Shown: one piece after another, positions 24,343 through 31,828 of the stretch | Layout: the number at the start of each line of letters is the position of its first letter | Numbering within the stretch: the stretch's first letter is position 1 | Origin: Paenibacillus sp. A3 | GTDB taxonomy: Bacteria > Bacillota > Bacilli > Paenibacillales > NBRC-103111 | Reading direction: 5' to 3' | NCBI RefSeq assembly: GCF_001399685.1 | Contig: NZ_JTHN01000080.1 | Coordinates: 1 to 43,585 of the forward strand | DNA length: 43,585 bases | Program-made: the position numbers and the translations under genes | The notes under the pieces: model-generated | Databases searched by the model: none | Seen by the model: the letters and a program-made list of their open reading frames with translations, nothing else | What the model was told of the DNA's origin: nothing

Positions 24343-25026
24343 ATGAGCAAACTGATCACTCTCCTGCATGATGTGCCGCTGTTTCAAGATTTGTCGGTGG
24401 CCGAGTTGGAGACGATCGTTCCTCTGTTCGTGGAACGGAAATTCAAAAAAGGGACCATTTTGTTTTTCGAAGGAGACGTCGGCGAGGAATTTTATTTGAT
24501 TCATTCCGGTGTCGTCAAAATTTACCGAATCGACAATTCCAAGGAAATTATTCTATCGTTGTTCCGGGAAGGCGACTTTTTCGGGGAGATGTCGTTGGTC
24601 CAAAAAGGGCTCAAGCGCTCTGCGACGGCAGAAACACTGGAAGCCTGCTCCTTGTATACGCTGATGCGTTCGGATTTTCAGCAGTTCATGGAGCGAAGCC
24701 CCAGGCTGTGCCTGAAGCTGATGGAAGTGACCATGGAGCGGCTGCGCAAAGCGAACGAGAAAATATACGACCTGACGTTCCTCGACGTCCGGACACGCAC
24801 GATCAAAACGATCTGCCGGCTCGCGGAGGAATACGGCCAGCCGAAAGCCGGCGGCATGTTTATCGATATGAAGCTGACGCATCAGCAGTTGGCCAACATG
24901 GTCGGCACGGTGCGCGAATCAGTGACGAAGGTGCTTCAGGAGCTGCAGGAAGACGAGCACATCGCGATCGACAAAAAGCATATTCTGATCAAAGACATCC
25001 AAGCGATGAAGAAACAGATTTACTAG
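24343..25026 (+). CDS. Crp/Fnr family transcriptional regulator
   Basis: 227-aa regulator. The N-terminal cyclic-nucleotide-type beta roll (about residues 8-120) includes KKGTILFFEGDVGEEFYLIHSGVVKIYR and LFREGDFFGEMSLV; the dimer helix and winged helix-turn-helix follow (LTHQQLANMVGTVRESVTKVLQELQEDEHI). The recognition helix TVRESVTKVL keeps the Arg-Glu pair that contacts GTGA half-sites in Crp. It lacks the C-terminal cysteine cluster of Bacillus Fnr and an N-terminal cysteine cluster, so an iron-sulfur oxygen sensor is unlikely from this sequence; it may sense a ligand or use few cysteines. The start is the ATG at 24343; the frame opens at a TTG at 24280, close to the transcription start. 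Possible -10 TATGAT at 24257-24262. A GTGA-N6-TCAC site stands 132 bp downstream. Confidence 0.9.
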   Translation: MSKLITLLHDVPLFQDLSVAELETIVPLFVERKFKKGTILFFEGDVGEEFYLIHSGVVKIYRIDNSKEIILSLFREGDFFGEMSLVQKGLKRSATAETLEACSLYTLMRSDFQQFMERSPRLCLKLMEVTMERLRKANEKIYDLTFLDVRTRTIKTICRLAEEYGQPKAGGMFIDMKLTHQQLANMVGTVRESVTKVLQELQEDEHIAIDKKHILIKDIQAMKKQIY

Positions 25027-25037
25027 ATCATCGCAAG

Positions 25038-25089
25038 AAACGCCAACCCGGGATGAAGGGAAGACCTTCGTTTCCAGGTTGGCGTTTTT
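25038..25089 (+). terminator. Rho-independent terminator of the Crp/Fnr gene
   Basis: 11-bp stem AAACGCCAACC/GGTTGGCGTTT (25038-25048 with 25077-25087) with a 28-base loop, then T residues. Confidence 0.85.
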
Positions 25090-25157
25090 CATTTGATCCG
25101 GGCTGTCTATGTCATTTTTTACATTGCCATTTTTCTTTCACATTTGGAAAAGAAAAG

Positions 25158-25200
25158 CGTGATTTACATCACTTACGCATCCGGCCGTATTTCCTATAAT
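25158..25200 (+). promoter_or_regulatory. Candidate Crp/Fnr-activated promoter
   Basis: CGTGA-TTTACA-TCACT (25158-25173) fits the TGTGA-N6-TCACA Crp/Fnr consensus at 8 of 10 positions. A perfect -10 TATAAT is at 25195-25200, and there is no clear -35. With a start near 25207, the site centre (25165.5) is at about -41.5, the position of class II activation. Confidence 0.75.
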
Positions 25201-25256
25201 TCAACTATAAAGACATCGTGAAAAGCAAAAAAAATGTGAAAAGGGGTTATGAGCGT

Positions 25257-25415
25257 ATGGCAAACCTGAAAACAAATGAACCGAAGCAGCGGAATAGCGG
25301 CCTTCTGCTAGTGGCAATTCTCTTCTTTGTGATCCTTTGCTCGCCGCTATTCTATTTCATGTATCACCTGATGATGGGCAACGAAGCGATGTTTATCTAC
25401 AATCCCTATAAATAA
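25257..25415 (+). CDS. 52-aa single-pass membrane protein, unknown
   Basis: Small protein with a hydrophilic Lys/Asn-rich N-terminus (residues 1-13) and one membrane helix (about 14-37, GLLLVAILFFVILCSPLFYF), then a short, mainly polar C-terminus ending in IYNPYK. No lipobox, no known family. The ATG at 25257 has AAAAGGGG 10 bases upstream; a GTG at 25218 opens the same frame but has no ribosome site. It has its own candidate Crp/Fnr-type promoter and its own terminator, which strongly suggests a real gene. It may assist a respiratory complex, as other Fnr-controlled small membrane proteins do, but this is inference. Confidence 0.72.
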   Translation: MANLKTNEPKQRNSGLLLVAILFFVILCSPLFYFMYHLMMGNEAMFIYNPYK

Positions 25416-25426
25416 CAGAAGGCTGG

Positions 25427-25460
25427 GCACTCTCCTGAACATCTCAAGGGAGTGCTTTTT
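25427..25460 (+). terminator. Rho-independent terminator of the 52-aa gene
   Basis: Stem GCACTC(T)C/GGGAGTGC (25427-25434 with 25448-25455), followed by TTTTT (25456-25460). It ends 5 bp before the convergent mutY stop. Confidence 0.85.
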
Positions 25461-25464
25461 GTTA

Positions 25465-26598
25465 TTACCGGCCAAAATACGCGTTCAGGATGCGCAAAAA
25501 GACGTTCGGAAACGCGTACTGCTCCATCTCCTCACGGTTTACCCAGCGATAATGGGGCGGCAGCGGCACGGGCAGCAGCAGCGCGGAGGCTTCCTCCAGG
25601 CGGCCGGCGTACACGTCCATCTCCCAGCGGATGTGGCTGAACGTGTGCTCCGCCTGCATGAGCCAGCCGACCGGGCCGAGCCCGAGGCCGTCCCCGGCCA
25701 GATGCGCCGCCAGCGCGGCATGGGCCGCGGCGGGGTCTGCGCCTTCGCCGCGCGCCTCTGCGGCTGCGGGCGCTGTGGGAACTGCCGCATGCGGCAGTTC
25801 CCACAGGCGCGCGAGCAGCCCTTCGGCCGGCCGCTGGCGGATCAGTACCCGGCCGGCGTGCTCCGCCGCGCCTTCGATCACTACGGCGTATCGCCGCTCC
25901 GGCCGCGGCGGCTTCGCCTTGGTCTTCACCGGCAGCGACTCCTCCATGCCGGCCGCCCGTCCCGCGCAATGCGCCATGACCGGACAGGTCAGGCAGCTCG
26001 GCGACTTGGGCGTACAGACGAGCGCGCCGAGCTCCATCAGCGCTTGGTTGAAATCGCCGGCCGCCCCTTCCGGAATCAGCTCCTGCGCGAGCTTCTCCAT
26101 GTTGACGCGGGTGCTCCCCTTCATGATGTCGTCTTCGATCAAAAAATATCTCGACAGCACACGCATCACGTTGCCGTCTACGGCAGGCTCGGGCTTGTTG
26201 TAGGCAATGCTTAGAATCGCCCCGGTCGTGTAAGGGCCGACGCCCTTAAGCGAGGACACCTCCTCCTTCGTGTCCGGCACGACGCCGCCGTAACGCTCCT
26301 GCACCTCGCGGACGGCGCTTTGCAGATTGCGGGCGCGCGAATAATAACCGAGCCCCTCCCAAGCCTTCAGCACTTCGTCCTCAGGCGCCTCGGCCAGCGC
26401 TTCAACGGTCGGAAATTTATCCATAAACCGGTTAAAATAAGGAATGACGGTGTCGACCCGGGTCTGCTGCAGCATGATTTCGGATACCCAAATATGATAC
26501 GGATTCCGGCTGCGCCGCCAAGGCAGATCGCGCTTGTGCCGCCGGTACCAGGATAACAGCTCGGTGGAGAAATACTGCTTTTGCTCTGAACTGGACAT
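25465..26598 (-). CDS. mutY: A/G-specific adenine glycosylase MutY
   Basis: 377-aa DNA repair glycosylase that removes adenine mispaired with 8-oxoguanine. The helix-hairpin-helix catalytic domain has WVSEIMLQQTRVDTVIPYF (catalytic Glu), SLKGVGPYTTGAILSIAYNKPEPAVDGNV (Asp of the AVDGNV motif), and the [4Fe-4S] cysteines in LVCTPKSPSCLTCPVMAHCAG. The C-terminal NUDIX-like 8-oxoG recognition domain follows (EHAGRVLIRQRP, RLWELP, AEHTFSHIRWEMDVY). The Ala/Pro/Gly-rich segment between WELP and the later part (about residues 268-308) is unusually GC-rich and unlike the usual conserved WELPGG. The start is the ATG at 26598, after GCAAAGAGAAGGAGATCTT; the frame extends upstream without a site. Confidence 0.95.
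   Translation of the reverse strand: MSSSEQKQYFSTELLSWYRRHKRDLPWRRSRNPYHIWVSEIMLQQTRVDTVIPYFNRFMDKFPTVEALAEAPEDEVLKAWEGLGYYSRARNLQSAVREVQERYGGVVPDTKEEVSSLKGVGPYTTGAILSIAYNKPEPAVDGNVMRVLSRYFLIEDDIMKGSTRVNMEKLAQELIPEGAAGDFNQALMELGALVCTPKSPSCLTCPVMAHCAGRAAGMEESLPVKTKAKPPRPERRYAVVIEGAAEHAGRVLIRQRPAEGLLARLWELPHAAVPTAPAAAEARGEGADPAAAHAALAAHLAGDGLGLGPVGWLMQAEHTFSHIRWEMDVYAGRLEEASALLLPVPLPPHYRWVNREEMEQYAFPNVFLRILNAYFGR
25773..25806. repeat. Perfect 34-bp palindrome inside mutY
   Basis: Left half CTGTGGGAACTGCCGCA is exactly the reverse complement of the right half (25790-25806), with no loop. It falls in the codons for the WELP motif of mutY and the Ala-rich stretch after it. By construction a 17-bp hairpin can form on either strand, in DNA or in mRNA. 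Confidence 0.9.
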
Positions 26599-26772
26599 AA
26601 GATCTCCTTCTCTTTGCACACGTTTTCGGGATATAATGGAAATCAATACCCCCGAATAAACGGCTGTACGGCTTTTTTTTGCAAGGACAGATATGACGTT
26701 TACCAAGGTTGAAGCGAAGCTTTAAATATAGCTTATGATGGCCTTAACTCAAGAAGGAAAGGACGGACGCCG

Positions 26773-27627
26773 ATGCTGACTCCCGGAGAGCTGGCCTCGC
26801 GCCTGAACAAGCTGGTCATTTCGATTTTCCTCGTCGGTCATCAGAAATGCGAGCCCGACTGGCGCCAGAAGCCGCGGACGATCAAGTACCACTCCGTATG
26901 GCTGATCATCAAGGGCAAGGGCACCTTTACGATAGGCGGCACGCATTATCCTGCCGAGCCCGGCAAGCTGTTCTGCTTTGCCCCCGGCATGATCGTCGAA
27001 CGCACGACCGATCCCGAGCAGCCGCTCGAATACTATTTTCTACGTTTTCATTATACGGAAGTTTACGAGGAGAAGGAACAGTGGATTTCCCGCAGCGCCG
27101 CCGAGGCGCGGTTTCCGCTCGAGGGGATGTACACGGTTACCAATACGCCGCAGCTTATTTATTTGATGGAACAGCTCCACATGCTGTGGAAGCGTCGGGG
27201 GCACATGACCGCCATGCGGCGTAAAATTGTGCTTCAGGAGTTTTTCCTGACATTGGTCGCCGATTTCCGCGCGCAGAAAATCACCGGCGATACGACGGCG
27301 GCGATCGAGCTGACGCAGGACTACATGGTCGGACATTACCGCGAGCCTCTCACGCTCGAAGGGCTGGCGCAAATGGCCGGACTCAGCGTGAGCCACTACT
27401 CCCGCCTGTTCAAAAAATACATCGGCTACAGCCCGATCGATTACCTTACGCATTTGCGCGTAGACCGGGCCAAGGAGCTGCTGGTGCTGTCGGATTACCG
27501 GTTGAAATCGATTGCGGGCAGCGTCGGATACGCGGACGAGTTTTATTTCAGCCGCATTTTCAAGAAGGTGACCGGCTTCTCCCCCCGTGAATATGCCAAA
27601 AAACACCGGTTCACGCCGGCAAAATAA
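26773..27627 (+). CDS. AraC family transcriptional regulator
   Basis: 284-aa regulator. The N-terminal cupin-like ligand domain (about residues 10-160) has HSVWLIIKGKGTFTIGGTHY, AEPGKLFCFAPGMIVE and EYYFLRFHYTEVY. The C-terminal double helix-turn-helix (about 180-280) has EPLTLEGLAQMAGLSVSHYSRLFKKYIGYSPIDYLTHLRVDRAKELL and IAGSVGYADEFYFSRIFKKVTGFSPREYAK, the AraC/XylS signature. These proteins usually activate carbohydrate genes near them. No sugar gene adjoins it here: the next genes are a membrane protein and a cytochrome c 152 bp downstream. The ATG at 26773 is used; the region just upstream is rich in GGAAAGGACGG. Confidence 0.9.
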   Translation: MLTPGELASRLNKLVISIFLVGHQKCEPDWRQKPRTIKYHSVWLIIKGKGTFTIGGTHYPAEPGKLFCFAPGMIVERTTDPEQPLEYYFLRFHYTEVYEEKEQWISRSAAEARFPLEGMYTVTNTPQLIYLMEQLHMLWKRRGHMTAMRRKIVLQEFFLTLVADFRAQKITGDTTAAIELTQDYMVGHYREPLTLEGLAQMAGLSVSHYSRLFKKYIGYSPIDYLTHLRVDRAKELLVLSDYRLKSIAGSVGYADEFYFSRIFKKVTGFSPREYAKKHRFTPAK

Positions 27628-27779
27628 TACCCGCGGAACGCGCTGGACGCACGGTGTCTGCCAAGTCCGCGCCAGGTTTGACTTTCGCCCCCTGAAAGGT
27701 GTACGCTACCTGTAAATACTGCCGAAATTTCGGGAAAATCGGCGGTTTTTGCAACGTTCGGCAAAGCGAGGCGATATCG

Positions 27780-28376
27780 ATGAAACAAGCGAATGCGGCC
27801 GGAAGCCCCATCGGCGTCGGCGGGATAAGGACAGACAAGCTGTCTGCCGAAACGCGGGCTTGGAGGGCGGCGGCCCCTTATTCGGCTTATTTATACATTT
27901 GGGGAATGGCATGGATGGTGGCGGCCATCGTAACGTTTCTCGGACAATGGCGGGATTGGGAGCTGCTGCAGCCTGTCATCTTTTTGGTTGCGCTCCTCCT
28001 TACGGCGGCGGTCTTTCTCCGCCGGAGGCGCTCGTCCGCCGAACGCCCGACGCAGAGCGGCTTCCTGGGCGCGCTTCTCGTTGCAGCGGCGGCCGTCGCG
28101 GTCGTTTGGCTGCTCACGCGCGGTCCTATAGGAATCGATCCGTTCTATTGGCCGGTACTGAAGGGGCTCGCGCTTACAGCCGCCTATCTTGCCCTTTCCC
28201 CGCGATTGGGCTGGGTGCTCGGGGCGTTCGGGGCGTGGATGCTTGCGCTGACGATTACAGTGGTCTGGATGTATCTCGGCTATGCGCCTGTATTGATCGG
28301 GGGCTTCGGCGGCCTCAGTATGGTTACGCTCGGCGCGATGATTCGTATGCGAGACAAGGGGATGAATGCACAATGA
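27780..28376 (+). CDS. Multi-pass membrane protein of unknown function
   Basis: 198-aa protein with about five hydrophobic segments (roughly residues 35-57, 62-82, 95-116, 124-143 and 150-190, the last long enough to be two). The N-terminal 30 residues are polar. No family recognised. The ATG at 27780 follows AAGCGAGGCGATATCG; the frame is open to 27699, but with less support. The TGA stop overlaps the ATG of the cytochrome c gene (ATGA, 4 bp), so the two are translationally coupled. It may therefore be the membrane partner or anchor in a respiratory or electron-transfer step. Confidence 0.78.
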   Translation: MKQANAAGSPIGVGGIRTDKLSAETRAWRAAAPYSAYLYIWGMAWMVAAIVTFLGQWRDWELLQPVIFLVALLLTAAVFLRRRRSSAERPTQSGFLGALLVAAAAVAVVWLLTRGPIGIDPFYWPVLKGLALTAAYLALSPRLGWVLGAFGAWMLALTITVVWMYLGYAPVLIGGFGGLSMVTLGAMIRMRDKGMNAQ

Positions 28377-28750
28377 AACGATGGAAGCAATGGGCGGTCG
28401 CTGCAGCGGCTTTGACGGTTTTGGCGACGGTAACGGCATGCACAGCAAACAGCCCCGACCCGTTCGGCGGCGGCAAGAAGGAAAGCGGCCTCACGGCGGA
28501 ACAGGCCATGGCTGGCTCTTCCGAGCAGGTGCAGACGCTCTACAAGCAGAACTGTCTCTCTTGTCATGCAAGCAATCTGGAAGGCCGCATGGGACCGAAA
28601 ACCAACCTGCAGCAGGTCGGCGGACGGATGACCAAAGAACAGATCGTGAAGCAGATCGAACAAGGCGGAGGCGGCATGCCTGGCTTTCAAGGCAAGCTGA
28701 AGCCGGAGGAAACGGCGGCGCTGGCCGAATGGCTGGCAAGCAAAAAATAA
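28373..28750 (+). CDS. Lipoprotein cytochrome c (c550/c551-like)
   Basis: 125-aa c-type cytochrome on the outer face of the membrane. The signal peptide ends at the lipobox TVTAC, so C23 is lipidated. The haem site is C60-L-S-C63-H64 (NCLSCH) and the methionine ligand is probably in GGGGMPGFQGKL. The C-terminal helix reads ETAALAEWLASK, the usual closing helix. This is the layout of small Bacillus cytochromes c550/c551 (CccA/CccB type) that carry electrons to a terminal oxidase. It overlaps the preceding membrane protein gene by 4 bp. Residues 24-45 form a Gly/Lys-rich spacer. Confidence 0.93.
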   Translation: MKRWKQWAVAAAALTVLATVTACTANSPDPFGGGKKESGLTAEQAMAGSSEQVQTLYKQNCLSCHASNLEGRMGPKTNLQQVGGRMTKEQIVKQIEQGGGGMPGFQGKLKPEETAALAEWLASKK

Positions 28751-28778
28751 GCCGCTTCCTGTACCTGCCACTCCAAAT

Positions 28779-28810
28779 GCACAGGTAAGGAAAGCAGCCC
28801 TTTCCTGTGC
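28779..28810. terminator. Stem-loop between convergent cytochrome c and acpS genes
   Basis: GCAC/GTGC outer arms with an inner AGGAAAG/CTTTCCT stem (28779-28810). No T-tract on either strand, so termination is uncertain. Confidence 0.4.
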
Positions 28811-28828
28811 AAATTGCCTGTTTCGTCA

Positions 28829-29260
28829 TCAGGTCCATGGGTTGGCTGCGGTTCGCTCCGCCACGGCATAGGCCATCGCCAGCGTTTCGCTATGCGTGAT
28901 GCTCAGATGAATGAGAAGCGTATCTCCCGATACGGGTTGGAATACCGGCATCCACGCGGCTAACCGTTCCCAAGCCGCCTCCGACAACCGGCATACTGGC
29001 TTGCCTTTCCCGTCCGGCAGCACTTCCATGTCCTGAAATCCTACTTCTTTTCCGATTCCGCAGCCGAGCGCCTTTACAACCGCCTCCTTGGCAGCGAAAC
29101 GCCCGGCTGCGAACTCGGCCAGCCTCCCGCCTCTTACAGCCGCCAGCTCCCGCTCTGCAGGCGTCAACACCCGCTCCAGAAAGCGTTTGCCCGATGCCTG
29201 CCCCAGAATCTTCCGCATTCGCTCAATTTCCAACACATCGGTACCGATGCCGATAATCAT
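28829..29260 (-). CDS. acpS: Holo-[acyl-carrier-protein] synthase
   Basis: 143-aa 4'-phosphopantetheinyl transferase that converts apo-ACP to holo-ACP for fatty-acid synthesis. The signatures are MIIGIGTDVLEIERM (metal aspartate), RFAAKEAVVKALGCGIG (Glu and Lys), and LLIHLSITHSETLAMAYAVAE. The protein is slightly longer than many (about 120 aa), with a Trp/Ala-rich insert before LIHLSITHS. Trimer, cytosolic. The ATG at 29260 is preceded by CGAGGAGAGGAATAACGGCT. Confidence 0.94.
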   Translation of the reverse strand: MIIGIGTDVLEIERMRKILGQASGKRFLERVLTPAERELAAVRGGRLAEFAAGRFAAKEAVVKALGCGIGKEVGFQDMEVLPDGKGKPVCRLSEAAWERLAAWMPVFQPVSGDTLLIHLSITHSETLAMAYAVAERTAANPWT

Positions 29261-29400
29261 AGCCGTTATTCCTCTCCTCGTCCTCTATCAGTATGTCCGC
29301 AGTTGTCCGTCGTACTCCGTTTGGCTTTATCGTATCCGATTGGAAGGACAAGTTCAAGAAGGCGCGCAGCAAACGATTTTCATAGACCTCAAGCAGCTTT

Positions 29401-29882
29401 TCAGCGCTTATTTTTAGCGTACAGCCAGTTGTAATAACCCGCATGCTTGATTTCGTCCGTCATAATCTCAAATACGGCGCTGCGAAACTCGGGACGTATG
29501 TTCAAGTAGATCGTCCGGTATTTCTCGAACGCCTTCAGCTCGCCGAGCAACGCCTCTCGATGCCGTCCAAATAACTTGCCGGCTCCTCGAAGTGGACGTT
29601 GGCCTCCGTAACCGCAGGTATTCTTCCCGTGAGCTGGGTGTACATGCTGCGGAACATCCGGTTATGTTTTCGTTCATCGTCCCGAATTCCGGCAATCACT
29701 TGTTTCTGCTGCTCCGTCGGCGCTTGGCGAATTAAATAATTATAAAATAACTCATCCTGCTTTTCCCCCGAGATCGACTGCAGAATCATACCGAGAACGA
29801 AGTTTTGCTGATCGCTGCCGTAACCTGCGGGTTGCGGGGGATAGCTTCTGTAAACATACAGGTCTTCCATAAAATAGGCCAT
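29401..29882 (-). pseudogene. Ferritin-like protein gene with a single-base frameshift
   Basis: Two frames together make one ferritin-like four-helix protein of about 160 aa. The 5' part (start ATG at 29882, after AGAGGAGCGTTTATC) contains SGEKQDELFYNYLI and DDERKHNRMFRSMY, the first Glu...Glu-x-x-His metal pair. After DGIE the frame breaks and runs into a stop. Shifting by one base gives EALLGELKAFEKYRTIY and TDEIKHAGYYNWLY, the second pair, and then a TGA at 29401-29403. The total of 482 bases is two more than a multiple of three, consistent with loss of one G near 29553-29559 (GAGAGGCG where GAGGAGGCG is expected). It could be a genuine recent lesion or a sequencing error. Intact relatives store or sense iron, or handle peroxide. 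Confidence 0.8.
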
Positions 29883-30013
29883 GATAAACGCTCCTCTCCA
29901 ACATCTGCCTTGATCCATGATATTCACCCATTCGGGAGGAGGTATGGGCTGCCGCCGCCATCCCGCTTTAACCCACCTTTGCTCCACTTCCTCCGCCGTT
30001 GAAAAAACGGGTT

Positions 30014-30067
30014 AGCCAAGAAGCCCTCGATACCACGGACTGCGTGGAGGTCGAAGGCTTCTTGGCT
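30014..30067 (-). terminator. Long imperfect hairpin between ferritin-like and secreted protein genes
   Basis: 17-bp stem AGCCAAGAAGCC(C/T)TCGA (30014-30030 with 30051-30067, one wobble position) and an inner CCACG/CGTGG stem in the loop. On the minus strand it is followed by AACCCG and then six T residues, so it can terminate the minus-strand secreted protein transcript. It is unusually long for a terminator. Confidence 0.65.
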
Positions 30068-30106
30068 CAGCTTCACATCGATGGCGGCTAAGACGTTATC
30101 TGGTCA

Positions 30107-30967
30107 CTATGGGCGACCAGGGTGATGGAGATGCTTATGCTGCACGGCATCGGCTGCCCGAATGGCGACCTCCTGCTTGCGCGTCTGGTATTCGTCCTTC
30201 CAAATCAACTTCTCGCTCAGTTCCTGATCGAGTCTGCTGCTCAACGCCTTGGCCACCAGATCGATCACCTTCTGTACATCGCCGCCTTTCGCCGCAGCCA
30301 CATCGGCCAGCGACTGGCGGCCGTTCTGCAGCGAGTTTCTCAACTCGTCCGAGGAAAGGCCGAGCGTCGACAGCAGAGCGTCTTTGTCTACATGCTTCAG
30401 ACCAGGGCCGAAGTCCGGTTCAAGCTCGCCCGGTACAGGAGGCTGAGGAGGCGTGCGTTTCACAGTGCTAGCGGCGCGTTCAGCAACTTCATTCAAACGG
30501 GAATTGTATTGATCCCGTGTTATATGCCCGTCCGCCAGCTCCCGGTCAAGCCTTGCCGTCAGCGATTGCGCCGTCAGATCAACGATCTTCTGTACATCAA
30601 TCCCCCGGCTCGCGGCGATTTCGGCCAAGGATTGACCCGCCCGCTGGGCTTCCTGCAACTCACTGGATGACATCCCCAGCGTTTCCAGGAGCACCGCCCG
30701 ATGCCGCCCGGCGTGGCCCGGGCCGGGCGGCATCGGAGGCAGACCCGCAGGCGGAGAAAGGAGGTCCGGCTGCGGCAGAACCGGCGCAGGCGCGAGCGTA
30801 CTGTAGGTATCCGTGTAGACGGACATGGGAGCATCGACAGTGAAATTGGCGGTCTCGGCCTGGACAACAGGGAAGCCAGCGGCGGTTCCACCCAGCAAGA
30901 AGACGGCGGATAAAGACCCGATCAGCAGCTTACTTGTTTTCTTTTCCAAGAAGTTCGATTTGTTCAT
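30107..30967 (-). CDS. Secreted protein with two helical repeats
   Basis: 286-aa exported protein. The signal peptide (residues 1-37) ends VVQAETA. A Pro-rich segment (about 55-90) follows, then two copies of an approximately 80-residue helical repeat (about 92-170 and 196-275). Copy 1 contains LLETLGMSSSELQEA, GQSLAEIAASRGIDVQKIVDL and LDRELADGHITRDQYNSRL. Copy 2 contains LLSTLGLSSDELRNS, RQSLADVAAAKGGDVQKVIDL and LDQELSEKLIWKDEYQTRK. The tail is His-rich (HKHLHHPGRP). No catalytic residue is obvious. It is divergent from a two-component system with 183 bp between start codons, so it is a candidate target or signal partner of that system. Function unknown. Confidence 0.78.
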   Translation of the reverse strand: MNKSNFLEKKTSKLLIGSLSAVFLLGGTAAGFPVVQAETANFTVDAPMSVYTDTYSTLAPAPVLPQPDLLSPPAGLPPMPPGPGHAGRHRAVLLETLGMSSSELQEAQRAGQSLAEIAASRGIDVQKIVDLTAQSLTARLDRELADGHITRDQYNSRLNEVAERAASTVKRTPPQPPVPGELEPDFGPGLKHVDKDALLSTLGLSSDELRNSLQNGRQSLADVAAAKGGDVQKVIDLVAKALSSRLDQELSEKLIWKDEYQTRKQEVAIRAADAVQHKHLHHPGRP

Positions 30968-31032
30968 GGTTTCAAAATCATCCTTTCGCAGAGCGTGGTA
31001 GTTGTTTCTGAGTTCAACTGTAGACGCCCGGA

Positions 31033-31049
31033 GTGAAAAAAGGGTGAAA
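31033..31049. promoter_or_regulatory. GTGAAA direct repeat, candidate response-regulator site
   Basis: GTGAAA at 31033-31038 and again at 31044-31049, an 11-bp period typical of OmpR-family tandem binding sites. It lies between the secreted protein gene (-) and the response regulator gene (+). A -10-like TATACT follows on the plus strand at about 31099-31104. Confidence 0.4.
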
Positions 31050-31150
31050 TCAAGACGGCTCCATTTTCATTCTTTTTTCTTTATTCTCTTGTACCCTTTA
31101 TACTAAAACAAATAAATAAACGAAATCTAAAATCGAGGGGGGCGCAGCTC

Positions 31151-31828
31151 ATGAAAATATTGCTCGCAGAGGATGAGCAGCGGCTGGGAGAACTGACCGC
31201 CCACTTGCTCAGAAAGAAAGCAGGATATACTGTGGATTGGGTCACCAACGGAGAAGAAGCCTATGATTACGCCAGCGTCTCCAGCTATGACGTGCTGGTG
31301 CTTGACTGGATGATGCCAGGCATGGACGGACGAACGGTCTGCCAGCAATTACGTCTGGACGGCTACACGGGTGCCATTCTGATGCTGACCGCCAGAGATT
31401 CGGTACAAGATCGAATAAAGGGACTGGACGGGGGAGCCGACGACTATCTGGTCAAGCCGTTCGAAATCGATGAACTGATGGCTCGGCTCAGAGCGCTGGG
31501 ACGGCGAAGTTTTACTCCGCTTCTGGAAGAGATATGCCGGATGGGCGAACTGGAACTGCATCGCACAAGCCATCTTGTCGTCTGCGGTGAAAACCAAGTG
31601 CAGCTATCGCTCAAGGAGTTCCAGCTCTTGGATTTGCTGCTGAAGAACAGAGGCCGCGTACTGTCGCGTGAGCTTATCCTGGATCGAATCTGGGGCATTG
31701 ATACGGAAGTCACGCTCAAAACGATTGACGCTACCGTCAAGCTTCTCCGCAAAAAACTGTCGCAAATCGATCCACACTCGAACTGGATTCAGAATGTATG
31801 GGGGGTCGGTTATAAAATTGAAGCCTAA
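31151..31828 (+). CDS. OmpR-family response regulator
   Basis: 225-aa two-component response regulator. The receiver domain (about 1-115) has the acidic pair EDEQ and the phospho-acceptor aspartate in VLVLDWMMPGMDG (about residue 52), with the conserved Thr in MLTARD and Lys in YLVKPFEIDEL. The C-terminal winged helix domain (about 130-223) has LSLKEFQLLDLLLKN, VLSRELILDRIWG, LKTIDATVKLLRKKL and VWGVGYKIE, all OmpR/PhoB marks. The ATG at 31151 follows CGAGGGGGGCGCAGCTC. The sensor kinase gene overlaps its 3' end. Divergent from the secreted repeat protein. Confidence 0.95.
   Translation: MKILLAEDEQRLGELTAHLLRKKAGYTVDWVTNGEEAYDYASVSSYDVLVLDWMMPGMDGRTVCQQLRLDGYTGAILMLTARDSVQDRIKGLDGGADDYLVKPFEIDELMARLRALGRRSFTPLLEEICRMGELELHRTSHLVVCGENQVQLSLKEFQLLDLLLKNRGRVLSRELILDRIWGIDTEVTLKTIDATVKLLRKKLSQIDPHSNWIQNVWGVGYKIEA

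Noticed and set aside
27749-28372. 208-codon extension of the cytochrome c frame
   Set aside because: It overlaps the membrane protein in another frame, while the lipobox signal peptide starting at 28373 is complete.
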